A stretch of DNA of 6,047 nucleotides from an uncultured Bacteroides sp. (GCA_900546645.1 URDR01000108.1:1-6047); one strand, 5' to 3'; shown: positions 1-5,757, counted from the first letter of the stretch. Numbers and translations: made by a program. The notes: a model not told the origin generated them from the sequence alone.

Positions 1-266
1 AATATGCCGGACAACTCAACTTTTACATCAACGTGGTGGATGATAAGTTGAGAGGAGAACACGACAACAAGACCATCGGTCTTTTGTTGTGCAGAGGAAA
101 GGACGAAGTGGTTGCCCAGTATGCCCTTTCCGGCTATGACCAGCCCATCGGCATCAGCGATTACCAATTGAGCAAGGCGATTCCCGAGAAATTGAAATCA
201 GCGTTGCCCAGCGTAGAAGAAGTGGAAGAAGAACTGGCTTCTTTCCTTGACAAGGATCCCCAATAA
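1..266 (+). CDS. DUF1016/YhcG-family PDDEXK nuclease-fold protein, C-terminal part (5' end outside window)
   Basis: The frame is open from the left edge (first whole codon at base 3) to a TAA at 264-266, so only about the last 87 residues are present. The fragment begins with YAGQLNFYINVVDDKLRG and continues with TIGLLLCRGKDEVVAQYAL and PIGISDYQL. These match what I know of the conserved C-terminal core of DUF1016 (YhcG_C), a PDDEXK-like nuclease fold: GQLNFY, then 'd..tiGllLc..k..vveyAL', then 'igvaeYql'. The acidic tail after residue ~65 (VEEVEEELASFLDKD) is typical of the end of such proteins. Most catalytic acidic residues would lie upstream, so activity cannot be judged. DUF1016 proteins are common in mobile elements and near restriction or integrase genes; the cellular role here is unknown. 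A GTG at 33 could be mistaken for a start but lies inside the conserved core. The next gene starts 12 bases downstream, suggesting one operon. Confidence 0.85.
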   Translation, partial: YAGQLNFYINVVDDKLRGEHDNKTIGLLLCRGKDEVVAQYALSGYDQPIGISDYQLSKAIPEKLKSALPSVEEVEEELASFLDKDPQ

Positions 267-278
267 TAAGAGTATGCC

Positions 279-1343
279 ATGCAGAAAACGATAACAACCC
301 TCATTCCTCAATACGGGGAGCTGAACAGAATCTGCAAAGATTGGATTGTAAGCCATACTTTCTCTTTTGAAAAGCAGAAATTCATCGTTGATTTCTACTC
401 GAAATGGAGCGATATAAAGGCTTTTGAGCAAGCTATCCTTGAACTGGTGCTGCATACACCGCCAGAACCATGTACCCTGCTGCTGAAAAGTCTGAAAAAG
501 GAAGTCAAAGAATACATACGGCTTTATGAATCTTACCGCCTTCTCCATGACGAAGTGATCATACGTGTATGCTACCAATACGCAGACCGCTACAAGGAAA
601 CCATCAAGGAAGAGATGGAAGTGGTAAACAGGCTGCGCAAACCGATGAACGAAGCCAACAACCGCTATGATTCCATTGGCTACCGAGAGCATACACCCGA
701 AGAAGAAAAGCTGGCGGAAAGAGAATATGAGCGTTGCAAGGCTGAATATGAAAGGGAGAAAGCCCAACTGGAGCATCTTTATGAGCAGCAAACCCTTCTC
801 TGGAAAGAAGCCCGGCAATACATGAAAAACCGTTGCGACGACATCTACCTGCTTAGCGTACACTTCATGGGCATCCTGACCAAATATGTACCGGACGAAG
901 AAAGCCAACCGAACGAAGCAGACAGGCAGAGCCGTACAGACAGCCAGCCGGAAGCTGAAACTACAACCGCATCGACTACAGCTACGACTGCCGGATTGCC
1001 TGAATATTTCAGCATGAAGCTGATTTCCCTAATTCATGAAGTTTGTGCAGGGGAACAGTTTGAAGACATTACCGCACCGGATTTCTATGCCTGCATGAAT
1101 CTGCATCCCTGCCAGTGCGTACTGAAAATAAAGCCAAGGGAAAAGATACGGGTATGCTATCTGATTTCCCTGATGAGGGAGCAGTTGCCGGGGCAGGATA
1201 AGGACAAATGGAAGGAAGCCATCCTGAAACACCTGGATATTGATGAAGACTATTACAAGTCCAAGTACAGGGAACCCGTTTCCGATTTACCCAGTATTCC
1301 CAACCAAAAGTTCGCCAAGGAAATGGACGGAATATTCCGATAA
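279..1343 (+). CDS. Hypothetical protein, 354 aa, charged helical middle and Thr/Ala-rich linker
   Basis: I do not recognise a named family. The ATG at 279 follows the preceding stop by 12 bases and is the first start in a long open frame; an overlapping ATG at 274 is out of frame. Residues ~1-80 look like a compact helical N-terminal domain. Residues ~85-185 are strongly charged and probably form long helices or a coiled coil (EEEKLAEREYERCKAEYERE and neighbours). Residues ~204-238 are a low-complexity polar linker ending in a Thr/Ala run (ETTTASTTATTAG). Residues ~240-354 form a separate C-terminal domain with several cysteines (ACMNLHPCQC) and a basic stretch. There is no signal peptide or membrane segment. 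Its place between a DUF1016 gene and a replication module suggests an accessory function of the mobile element, but nothing in the sequence gives an activity. A strong terminator follows its stop codon. Translation is clear; function is unknown. Confidence 0.8.
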   Translation: MQKTITTLIPQYGELNRICKDWIVSHTFSFEKQKFIVDFYSKWSDIKAFEQAILELVLHTPPEPCTLLLKSLKKEVKEYIRLYESYRLLHDEVIIRVCYQYADRYKETIKEEMEVVNRLRKPMNEANNRYDSIGYREHTPEEEKLAEREYERCKAEYEREKAQLEHLYEQQTLLWKEARQYMKNRCDDIYLLSVHFMGILTKYVPDEESQPNEADRQSRTDSQPEAETTTASTTATTAGLPEYFSMKLISLIHEVCAGEQFEDITAPDFYACMNLHPCQCVLKIKPREKIRVCYLISLMREQLPGQDKDKWKEAILKHLDIDEDYYKSKYREPVSDLPSIPNQKFAKEMDGIFR

Positions 1344-1381
1344 CCCGTGATATTCCAATATATTTTACGACATGACCACTT

Positions 1382-1419
1382 ATACCACTCAAAATAATTT
1401 TTGAGTGGTATTTTTATTT
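1382..1419 (+). terminator. Rho-independent-type terminator after the 354-aa gene
   Basis: A perfect 13-bp stem, ATACCACTCAAAA (1382-1394) with TTTTGAGTGGTAT (1399-1411), encloses a TAAT loop and runs into TTTTATTT. It lies 38 bases after the stop codon at 1343 and before the next gene unit, which is where a terminator is expected. The A-rich base of the left arm and the T-run make it most effective for + strand transcription. The inner 12-mer of the stem recurs at 1471-1482, so the site may also bind a protein. Confidence 0.8.
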
Positions 1420-1470
1420 CTTGATATTCAGCGATATAACAGAACAATCCATATCTATCATCCACATACT

Positions 1471-1482
1471 TACCACTCAAAA
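1471..1482 (+). repeat. 12-mer TACCACTCAAAA, third copy of the terminator-arm motif
   Basis: The 12-mer is an exact direct repeat of 1383-1394 and the exact reverse complement of 1399-1410. This copy has no nearby pairing arm and sits just upstream of the predicted -7 element at 1490-1497, where an operator would be placed. An operator role is inference; what is seen directly is the exact triple occurrence within 100 bases. Confidence 0.6.
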
Positions 1483-1489
1483 CCCTACC

Positions 1490-1497
1490 TAATTTTG
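1490..1497 (+). promoter_or_regulatory. Candidate Bacteroidota -7 promoter element for the DUF3853-ATPase operon
   Basis: TAATTTTG fits the Bacteroides -7 consensus TAnnTTTG in every fixed position. It lies 68 bases before the ATG at 1565, giving a plausible leader of roughly 60 bases. No clear TTTG -33 element is present at the expected distance upstream; that position is next to the repeated TACCACTCAAAA 12-mer. The call therefore rests on the -7 match and location only. Confidence 0.4.
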
Positions 1498-1564
1498 CAT
1501 CGTTCGAGAACAGAAGAAACAGCCTGTGCGCAGGGCTATTGTCAAACAAGTAATCATACGGACG

Positions 1565-1873
1565 ATGAACAACCTCAAAGAACTGTTAGTGAAACCCGTC
1601 TGGCAGATGACAGGCGAAGAGTTCCTTTTTCTAAGCAGACACGCTTCGGTACAGGCAGAGGCGCAACCGCAGCCGACCACCGACACGGAAAGAAAGTACG
1701 TGTACGGCATACTCGGCATAGCCAAGCTTTTCGGGTGCAGCCTGCCCACAGCCAACCGCATCAAGAAAAGCGGAAAGATAGACAAAGCCATTACCCAGAT
1801 TGGACGCAAGATTATCGTGGATGCGGAACTGGCGCTGGAACTGGCTGGCAAGAAAACCGGAGGACGCAGATAA
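1565..1873 (+). CDS. DUF3853-family small helix-turn-helix protein
   Basis: This 102-residue protein starts MNNLKELLVKPVWQMTGEEF, which matches the N-terminal signature I recall for DUF3853 proteins of Bacteroidales mobile elements (LLxKPxWQMTGEEFLxL). A Gln/Pro/Thr-rich linker (~residues 28-42) leads to a C-terminal DNA-binding region at ~46-92: YGILGIAKLFGCSLPTANRI resembles an excisionase/MerR-like helix-turn-helix, followed by a short wing (IGRKIIVD). The frame extends upstream to a GTG at 1526, but the ATG at 1565 gives the usual family N-terminus and is preferred. The stop is 11 bases before the RepA-like ATPase start, so the two are almost certainly co-transcribed. The protein probably binds DNA of the element as a regulator or as a replication or excision accessory factor; its target is not known. 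The repeats at 1383-1482 or 2967-3088 are candidate sites. Confidence 0.85.
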   Translation: MNNLKELLVKPVWQMTGEEFLFLSRHASVQAEAQPQPTTDTERKYVYGILGIAKLFGCSLPTANRIKKSGKIDKAITQIGRKIIVDAELALELAGKKTGGRR

Positions 1874-1884
1874 AGGAGGTGATT
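1872..1884 (+). promoter_or_regulatory. Near-perfect Shine-Dalgarno sequence for the ATPase gene
   Basis: AAAGGAGGTGATT directly precedes the ATG at 1885, with the GGAGG core five bases away. It is almost a full complement of a bacterial 16S rRNA 3' tail and overlaps the TAA stop of the DUF3853 gene (1871-1873). Bacteroidota genes usually lack such sites, so it is unusual here. It also fixes the ATPase start at 1885, although the frame is open back to 1405. Confidence 0.8.
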
Positions 1885-2952
1885 ATGGACTATATAAAAG
1901 AAATATCACCCGAACAAGCCGTTATCCTCTGGCAGGAATCCCGGCTAAGTCTGTCAAGATGCTACGAAAAAGCCCCCGAAATTCTGAAAGTACACGGCTC
2001 TGTCATCGGGACGCTGGGCAATTTCAGCGCATCCATCGGCAAAGCCAAGAGCAAGAAAACCTTCAATGTATCGGCTATCGTAGCCGCTGCATTGAAGAAC
2101 GGTACCGTGTTACGATATGCGGCTGAACTGCCCGAGGAAAAGCGGAAAGTGCTTTATATAGATACGGAGCAAAGCCCCTACCACTGCCTGAAAGTGATGA
2201 AGCGGATCCTGCGGATGGCAGGATTGCCCGATGACAGGGACAGCGGTTATCTGGAGTTTCTCGCTTTGAGAAAATACACCCCGGAACAGCGCATCAGCAT
2301 TGTAGAACAGGCTATCTACCACTCACCGGATATTGGGCTGGTCATCATAGACGGCATCCGGGATATGGTGTACGACATCAACAGCCCCGGTGAATCCACC
2401 CGCATCATATCCAAGCTGATGCAGTGGACGGACGACAGGCAGATTCATATCCATACGATACTGCATCAGAACAAGGGGGATGAGAACGCAAGAGGGCACA
2501 TTGGTACGGAACTGAACAACAAGGCGGAAACAGTCCTGCTGGTGGAAAAGGACAAGGGGAACAGCGACATCAGCCATGTTTCCGCCATGCACATCCGGGC
2601 GATGGATTTCGAGCCTTTTGCATTCTGCATCAACGACAGAGCCCTGCCCGAACTTGCGGAAGGCTACAAGCCGGAAGCAAGGAAGCCGGGAAGACCCTCG
2701 GTGGAAAAGTTTGACCCTTACAAGGATATTTCAGAACCGCAGCACCGTGCCGCACTGGAAGCCGCTTTTGCACTGAAAGAGGAATACGGCTACAAGGAGC
2801 TGGAAGACACCTTAATCAGGACTTATCTGGCAGAAGGGGTTAGACTGAATCACCAGAATGCAGTGGCGCTTATCACCATGCTGCGCAACAAACGGATGAT
2901 AGTGCAGGAAAACGGCAGGAAGTATTCCTTCAAGCCCGATTACCACTATTAG
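1885..2952 (+). CDS. RepA-like RecA-fold ATPase (AAA_25-type) of a mobile-element replication module
   Basis: A 355-residue protein resembling the hexameric-helicase-type RepA ATPases of plasmids and Bacteroidales mobile elements. Residues ~45-60 hold the nucleotide-binding loop GNFSASIGKAKSKKTF. GKAKSKKT fits GxxxxGKT with Lys in place of the second Gly and keeps K58 and T59. VLYIDTEQS (~89-97) matches the strand carrying the catalytic acidic residue, LVIIDGIRD (~152-160) is Walker B with D156, and HTILHQNKGDENARGHIGTE (190-209) is the sensor-loop region of this family. Residues ~285-350 look like a C-terminal winged-helix domain. The expected role is ATP-driven DNA unwinding or loading at the element's origin, acting with the downstream primase. 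The start is set by the strong Shine-Dalgarno site; the in-frame extension to 1405 only overlaps the DUF3853 gene in another frame and the upstream non-coding region. Family assignment is good; helicase activity is inferred. Confidence 0.88.
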   Translation: MDYIKEISPEQAVILWQESRLSLSRCYEKAPEILKVHGSVIGTLGNFSASIGKAKSKKTFNVSAIVAAALKNGTVLRYAAELPEEKRKVLYIDTEQSPYHCLKVMKRILRMAGLPDDRDSGYLEFLALRKYTPEQRISIVEQAIYHSPDIGLVIIDGIRDMVYDINSPGESTRIISKLMQWTDDRQIHIHTILHQNKGDENARGHIGTELNNKAETVLLVEKDKGNSDISHVSAMHIRAMDFEPFAFCINDRALPELAEGYKPEARKPGRPSVEKFDPYKDISEPQHRAALEAAFALKEEYGYKELEDTLIRTYLAEGVRLNHQNAVALITMLRNKRMIVQENGRKYSFKPDYHY

Positions 2953-2966
2953 CCGACAATCCCGAA

Positions 2967-3021
2967 AATCGCTTCACTTTATTCCCGTATCCTATATATA
3001 CGACAATTTAGTGAAGTGATT
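2967..3021. repeat. Palindrome 1: spaced inverted repeat of AGTGAAGTGATT
   Basis: The left arm AATCGCTTCACT (2967-2978) and right arm AGTGAAGTGATT (3010-3021) are complementary with one G/T wobble, around a 31-base AT-rich centre starting TTATTCC and containing CTATATATA. Each arm contains a tandem pentamer (TCACT, with one change in the left arm, or AGTGA). It repeats, with a period of about 68 bases, in palindrome 2. Confidence 0.85.
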
Positions 3022-3046
3022 TCAGAAACAGACAAATCACTTCACT
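3010..3046. repeat. Central hairpin formed between palindromes 1 and 2
   Basis: The right arm of palindrome 1 and the left arm of palindrome 2 form the tightest structure here: a perfect 13-bp stem (3010-3022 with 3034-3046) and an 11-base loop, CAGAAACAGAC. It would exclude both flanking hairpins. No T-run follows, so it is not a classic terminator. Confidence 0.75.
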
Positions 3047-3088
3047 TTATTCCGAGGGTCTATATATTAGGAGTTTAGTGAAGTGATT
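3035..3088. repeat. Palindrome 2: perfect spaced inverted repeat of AGTGAAGTGATT
   Basis: The arms AATCACTTCACT (3035-3046) and AGTGAAGTGATT (3077-3088) are perfectly complementary around a 30-base centre. The centre begins TTATTCC and contains CTATATAT, like palindrome 1, but otherwise differs. Conservation of arms and of the TTATTCC/CTATATAT positions, with divergence between them, suggests the shared parts are functional sites and not a recent simple duplication. Confidence 0.85.
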
Positions 3089-3163
3089 GTACTGACCGCA
3101 TACTTTTAAGAGTTGCGGGCAAAAAGAGAAATAATCAAAGCACTCACTAAAAACGATTTCCTT

Positions 3164-3332
3164 ATGAACATCGAGACTGCAAAACAAATCAATCTGGCTG
3201 ACTACCTGCACAGCCTGGGGTATTCACCCGTCAAACAGCAGGGTATCAACCTTTGGTACAAATCTCCCTTGAGGGAAGAAACAGAGGCTTCCTTCAAAGT
3301 GAACACCGAACGCAACCAGTGGTACGACTTCG
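3164..3332 (+). CDS. Primase (CHC2 zinc-finger-like/TOPRIM type), exon 1
   Basis: From the ATG at 3164, exon 1 encodes 56 residues plus the first base of codon 57. The start MNIETAKQINLADYLHSLGY and the segment LWYKSPLREETEASFKVN match the N-terminus I recall for primases of Bacteroidales mobile elements. The segment aligns with the CHC2 zinc-finger motif CPFHxEKTPSF, but zinc-binding Cys/His are absent, so this looks like a zinc-less version. The exon ends NQWYDF plus G, mid-way through the conserved WYDFGLGKGG. Without splicing, translation reads DAPI and stops at 3344-3346, giving a 60-residue fragment. A TTG at 3113 is in frame, but the ATG gives the normal family start. The gene follows the RepA-like ATPase, as expected for a replication module, and continues at 5816. 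Confidence 0.85.
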
Positions 3333-3893
3333 ATGCGCCCATATAGGCTACACAATAAATATCTCTATGGCAAGAGATTAGGTTAGAGTTCAACAGACCT
3401 ATCCTCAACGACTTAGCTGGAGGAGAAATCCAAAGGTGACAAAAGCATGTCGGTAAAGTCATTAGTCAGCTAAATACCAAGCTGCGACTGCATGGCGAGA
3501 GGAAAAGACAGACACAAGGATGAAGCCTGATTGGTTGAACGATAGTTCTGCTGCACACGTACCAGCCCCGACGAAAGGTATTTGATTCACGTCGGGCTGA
3601 AGCACCCCATGTAAACCGAAATTACAATGGAGCAGGAGCTGGCTTCAGAGCAACCACAATAAGTGGAATAGGAACGTAAGTCGCATCCGACAGTCTGCCG
3701 AGCCAAACAGTTATTGTGAAAGCAAATGGGGATTCCCTAAATCAGAATGCCGTAAGGCTATGGGCATAGGACCCTGAATATCTGACATGGGAACGGAGCT
3801 TCCGTAGTAGTCCGAGCAAGGGAAAGCCTTGTACATGGCGAAGGGAAGCAGTTAGATAACTTAATACAAATAATGGAAAATGTGTGAGACATT
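3333..3893 (+). ncRNA. Group II intron ribozyme, 5' part (domains I-III and start of IV)
   Basis: This 561-base stretch has no gene but dense stems. Examples are ATCTCT/AGAGAT (3361-3366/3373-3378), a long stem CAGCCCCGACG/CGTCGGGCTG with one bulge (3563-3573/3590-3599), and ACGGA/TCCGT and CAAGG/CCTTG hairpins near 3793-3833. Segments GGGGATTCCCTAAATCAGAA (from 3728) and CCGTAGTAGTCCGAG (from 3802) match conserved Ll.LtrB domain I and III segments. Candidate exon-binding sites are EBS2 ACCAC (3653-3657) for GTGGT (3319-3323) and EBS1 in CGTAAGTCG (3675-3683) for the bases just before the insertion. Domain IV begins at the stem 3851-3860, whose partner is 5709-5717 after the maturase gene. 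Confidence 0.8.
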
Positions 3894-5702
3894 ATGAGAA
3901 GTCCTGAGCAAGTATTAAAAGCTTTAAACAAGCATGGTAAAGTTTCGGATTACAAGTTCGAAAGGCTGTACCGTATCTTATTCAATGAGGAGATGTTTCA
4001 TGTTGCTTACCAGCGTATTTACGCCAAACCAGGCAATATGACACCCGGTACGGATGGGAAAACCATCAATCGGATGAGTCTTCAAAGAATAAACAAAGTC
4101 ATTGCATCTTTGAGAGATGAGTCTTACAAGCCTAATCCGGCAAAAAGGATATACATACCCAAGAAAAACGGTAAGAAAAGACCGCTTGGAATTCCTTCCT
4201 TTGAGGACAAACTTGTACAGGAGGTGGTGCGCATGATTCTTGAAGCCGTCTATGAAGAGGTGTTTGCAAACACCTCACATGGATTCAGACCAAACAGAAG
4301 CTGCCATACCGCATTGACCCATATCCAAAAGACATTTACAGGTACAAAATGGTTTGTGGAAGGAGACATTAAAGGATTCTTCGACAACATAGACCACAAT
4401 GTATTGATTGCAACTTTGCGGAAACGGATTGCCGATGATAGATTTCTAAGGCTTATCCGCAAGTTGTTGAATGCGGGATATATTGACGACTGGAAGTTTC
4501 ATAATACAAACAAGGGAACTCCACAAGGCGGTAATATCAGTCCTATACTGGCAAACATTTATCTTGATAATTTTGACAAGTATATGGAAGAATACGCCCT
4601 ACGCTTCAATAAGGGAAAAGAAAGACACATCACCAAAGAATACAAGCAACTTAGCGATAAGATGCAACGCATCCTTAAAAGCATCAAGAACATACAGGAT
4701 GCAGATGTCAGATTACAGCTTAGGGATGAGTATGAGAAACTGAGACGTGAAAGGCAAAAGATTGAGAGCAGAGACAGTATGGATGAAACATACAGAAGGC
4801 TTCGATACGTAAGATACGCAGATGATTTCCTCATTGGTGTTATCGGAAGCAAGGCAGAGTGCGTTAAAATCAAGTCGGACATTACCAAGTATATGGAAGA
4901 AAACCTCAAGCTGGAACTGTCACAGGAAAAGACATTGATAACAAACGCACAAAAGCCCGCGAAATTTCTTGGCTTCGATGTTTCAGTCCGTAAGTCTGAT
5001 GCTATCAAGCGGGACAAGAACAATGTGCCAGCCCGTTATTACAACGGTAAGATAGTCCTAAAGGTCGCCATAGAAACGGTGCGGAACAAACTGGAAGAAT
5101 ACAGCGCCATCAGATACAAGGTAGAAAATGGCCGACAAGTTTGGTTTGCAAAGTTCAGAGGCAATCTTATGAAGAAGAAAATCGAGGACATAGTGGCGGC
5201 ATATAACTCTGAAATCAGAGGGTTCTACAACTACTACTGCATTGCCAACAACGTGGCATACGCGCTCTCAAAGTTTGGATACATCATGGAGTACAGTATG
5301 TACCATACCATTGCAGGAAAAACCAATAGCACTGTAAGCAAAGTCATTGACAAATATAAGGTTGGGAATGACATTATAGTGCCATATCAGGATGCAAAAG
5401 GTAAATTACGGTACAGGAAATTCTATAATGAGGGATTCAAACGTAAACCACCAATGTACTATACGGAGGTAAACGACTTATCCTACACAATCGCAATTCC
5501 ACAGCCGACACTTACTGAGCGATTGGATGCGAGAACATGTGAATTATGTGGAAAAGTCGGACCTGTAGTCATGCGTCATGTCAGAAAGCTAAATCAGCTT
5601 AAAGGAAAAACTGAATGCGACAGGCTGATGCTTGAAAAGCATAGGAAGACATTGGTTGTCTGTGAAAAGTGTTATGCCAAAATACACAGCCATGCTAAAT
5701 AA
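3894..5702 (+). CDS. ltrA: Group II intron-encoded reverse transcriptase/maturase (LtrA-like), HNH domain altered
   Basis: A 602-residue intron-encoded protein, about the length of LtrA (599). It helps the intron fold and splice, and copies it into DNA during retrohoming. RT motifs are in order: RPLGIP (96-101), SHGFRPNRSCHTAL (128-141), EGDIKGFFDNIDH (156-168, D158 catalytic), GTPQGGNISPILANIYL (208-224) and RYVRYADDF (304-312, catalytic D310-D311). Thumb/maturase domain X follows, with YNSEIRGFYNYYCIANN (437-453). The C-terminus (~549-602) is an HNH endonuclease-like domain with CxxC pairs C549/C552 and C590/C593. The usual HH is RH (561-562) and the usual CH after the last cysteine is CY (594), so DNA cleavage may be weakened or lost. 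The ATG at 3894 gives a family-like N-terminus. The gene lies in domain IV and is flanked by that domain's basal stem. RT and maturase parts look intact. Confidence 0.93.
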   Translation: MRSPEQVLKALNKHGKVSDYKFERLYRILFNEEMFHVAYQRIYAKPGNMTPGTDGKTINRMSLQRINKVIASLRDESYKPNPAKRIYIPKKNGKKRPLGIPSFEDKLVQEVVRMILEAVYEEVFANTSHGFRPNRSCHTALTHIQKTFTGTKWFVEGDIKGFFDNIDHNVLIATLRKRIADDRFLRLIRKLLNAGYIDDWKFHNTNKGTPQGGNISPILANIYLDNFDKYMEEYALRFNKGKERHITKEYKQLSDKMQRILKSIKNIQDADVRLQLRDEYEKLRRERQKIESRDSMDETYRRLRYVRYADDFLIGVIGSKAECVKIKSDITKYMEENLKLELSQEKTLITNAQKPAKFLGFDVSVRKSDAIKRDKNNVPARYYNGKIVLKVAIETVRNKLEEYSAIRYKVENGRQVWFAKFRGNLMKKKIEDIVAAYNSEIRGFYNYYCIANNVAYALSKFGYIMEYSMYHTIAGKTNSTVSKVIDKYKVGNDIIVPYQDAKGKLRYRKFYNEGFKRKPPMYYTEVNDLSYTIAIPQPTLTERLDARTCELCGKVGPVVMRHVRKLNQLKGKTECDRLMLEKHRKTLVVCEKCYAKIHSHAK

Positions 5703-5720
5703 AGTCATGTTATCAACGGA

Positions 5721-5754
5721 GAGCCGTATGCGTGGAGACATGCAAGTACGGTTT
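5721..5754 (+). ncRNA. Group II intron domain V (catalytic hairpin)
   Basis: A 34-base hairpin typical of domain V. The basal 9-bp helix (5721-5729 with 5746-5754) contains the catalytic AGC triad at 5722-5724. A two-base AA bulge (5744-5745) is followed by the upper stem GCGTG/CATGC closed by a GAGA tetraloop (5735-5738). All stem positions pair, counting G-T wobbles, so the ribozyme core appears intact. Confidence 0.93.
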
Positions 5755-5757
5755 GGG

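Larger units (their letters stand above)
1344..1564. other. Intergenic control region between the two gene units
   Basis: About 220 bases with no convincing gene. It holds the terminator at 1382-1419, an AT-rich stretch around 1410-1470, a second copy of TACCACTCAAAA at 1471-1482, and a Bacteroidota-type -7 element at 1490-1497 just before the DUF3853 gene. It is the only sizeable non-coding gap upstream of the replication module and so the likely place where that operon is controlled. Confidence 0.6.
2953..3163. other. Non-coding region with alternating palindromes between ATPase and primase
   Basis: No gene is visible in these 211 bases. They are dominated by four copies of a 12-mer in alternating orientation (2967-2978, 3010-3021, 3035-3046, 3077-3088), with AT-rich centres containing CTATATAT. 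After the last copy, 3089-3163 is plain AT-rich leader to the primase ATG. A weak -7-like TACTTTTA lies at 3101-3108, but no good -33 element accompanies it. Location between helicase-like and primase genes makes an origin, operator or structured mRNA leader plausible; the sequence alone does not decide. Confidence 0.6.

Noticed and set aside
198..908. 236-residue reading frame on the minus strand
   Set aside because: It lies opposite the 279-1343 gene and the end of the DUF1016 gene. Its Phe/Leu-rich sequence is what antisense of Lys/Glu-rich coding gives, and no family is visible.
1383..1482. Transcription attenuator using the three TACCACTCAAAA copies
   Set aside because: The alternative partner (1471-1482) lies after the terminator's T-run and would not yet be made when the polymerase must decide, so a classic attenuator order is absent.
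1405..1884. In-frame upstream extension of the ATPase gene to 1405 (515-residue reading)
   Set aside because: The extra 160 residues overlap the DUF3853 gene in another frame, include the terminator and promoter region, and have no family-like sequence. The perfect Shine-Dalgarno site at 1872-1884 marks the start at 1885.
2967..3088. Short CRISPR array
   Set aside because: The repeats alternate in orientation, the arms are only 12 bases, the centres share sequence, and no cas gene is nearby.
3113..3163. TTG start for the primase adding 17 residues
   Set aside because: The ATG at 3164 gives the usual family N-terminus (MNIETAKQINLADYL). The added residues look like leader sequence and TTG starts are uncommon.
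3332..3337. Perfect pairing of GATGCG at the 5' junction with CGCATC (3682-3687) as EBS1-IBS1
   Set aside because: It would put the splice site inside the conserved intron start GCGCCC and break the exon reading frame. It is probably chance.
4559..5023. 154-residue reading frame on the minus strand
   Set aside because: It is antisense to the conserved reverse transcriptase core. Its Ser/Leu-rich composition is a shadow of that gene.
3894..5702. Reverse transcriptase as part of a retron, diversity-generating or defence RT system
   Set aside because: The protein has maturase domain X and an HNH tail like LtrA and is embedded in recognisable group II intron RNA with domains V and VI and frame-restoring exon junctions.
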